From assembly GCF_020037125.1 (NCBI RefSeq), contig NZ_JAIQDG010000005.1:1-64000 (forward strand): a DNA stretch of 64,000 nt, given 5' to 3'. This DNA is from Myxococcus sp. RHSTA-1-4 (lineage in GTDB: Bacteria; Myxococcota; Myxococcia; Myxococcales; Myxococcaceae). The notes beneath the pieces are model-generated. The model made no database searches and had not been told where the DNA came from. It saw only the letters and a program-made list of their open reading frames with translations. The translations under genes were made by a program, and so were the position numbers. Numbering within the stretch: the stretch's first letter is position 1; each line of letters starts with the position of its first letter. Of this stretch, positions 63,973 to 64,000 are shown one piece after another.

Positions 63973-64000
63973 AGTCCTGGCCCAGGGTGGGCCCGGCGTC

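Overview
The window is chromosomal DNA from a delta-proteobacterial predator, most likely a member of the Myxococcaceae (Myxococcus, Pyxidicoccus or Corallococcus type). This rests on the very high GC content with G/C-ending codons, the eukaryote-like Ser/Thr kinase with one transmembrane segment, the many secreted lipoproteins, HEAT and TPR proteins, a DUF4388 protein, an FHA-GGDEF fusion, and a large transmembrane protein whose C-terminal domain I associate with the myxobacterial MXAN_5187 family. Assignments are made by reading motifs; no database search was possible.

Layout. 1-11.8 kb: the tail of a TetR-type regulator, exonuclease III (minus), a TPR protein behind a candidate sigma-54 promoter, then a tightly packed run of PBP1A-like cell-wall synthase, FG-GAP-like secreted protein, family 5 solute-binding-like protein and sensor histidine kinase, followed by a Ser/Thr kinase. 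11.8-19.4 kb: a more accessory stretch with a broken lipoprotein gene, two GNAT acetyltransferases, an astacin-type metalloprotease lipoprotein, a small HTH protein, a bestrophin-like channel and a short-chain dehydrogenase. 19.4-36.4 kb: largely housekeeping and envelope genes, including a PulE-like ATPase with a PEGA protein, the MXAN_5187-like protein, HPF, a receiver protein, a DUF1460/HEAT pair, a lipoprotein/OmpA pair, TruD, DUF4388 and DsbA-like proteins, asparaginase, a diguanylate cyclase and a HEAT protein.

36.5-41.7 kb is the macromolecular synthesis cluster rpsU-yqeY-dnaG-rpoD, closed by a strong terminator. An alkyltransferase-like protein and a tRNA with CAU anticodon (tRNA-Ile2 type) follow. 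Downstream of the tRNA the region looks accessory. A gene remnant without a start abuts a compact four-gene minus-strand operon (ferredoxin-like protein, amidotransferase-like protein, DyP peroxidase, and an FAD oxidoreductase without the usual redox disulfide). Then come the wreck of a P1B-type ATPase with a C-terminal hemerythrin domain, and an ECF sigma factor with a SnoaL-like tail that overlaps a glutathione S-transferase gene.

49.9-64 kb carries secreted repeat proteins, a small secreted protein paired with a candidate immunity protein, and, divergently, a 2843-residue SpvB/RHS protein ending in a membrane-segment-rich tip. The last two units look like polymorphic-toxin equipment. The strongest leads for something undescribed are the DyP/FAD operon next to the tRNA, the secreted-effector/immunity-like pair, and the RHS protein with its hydrophobic tip.
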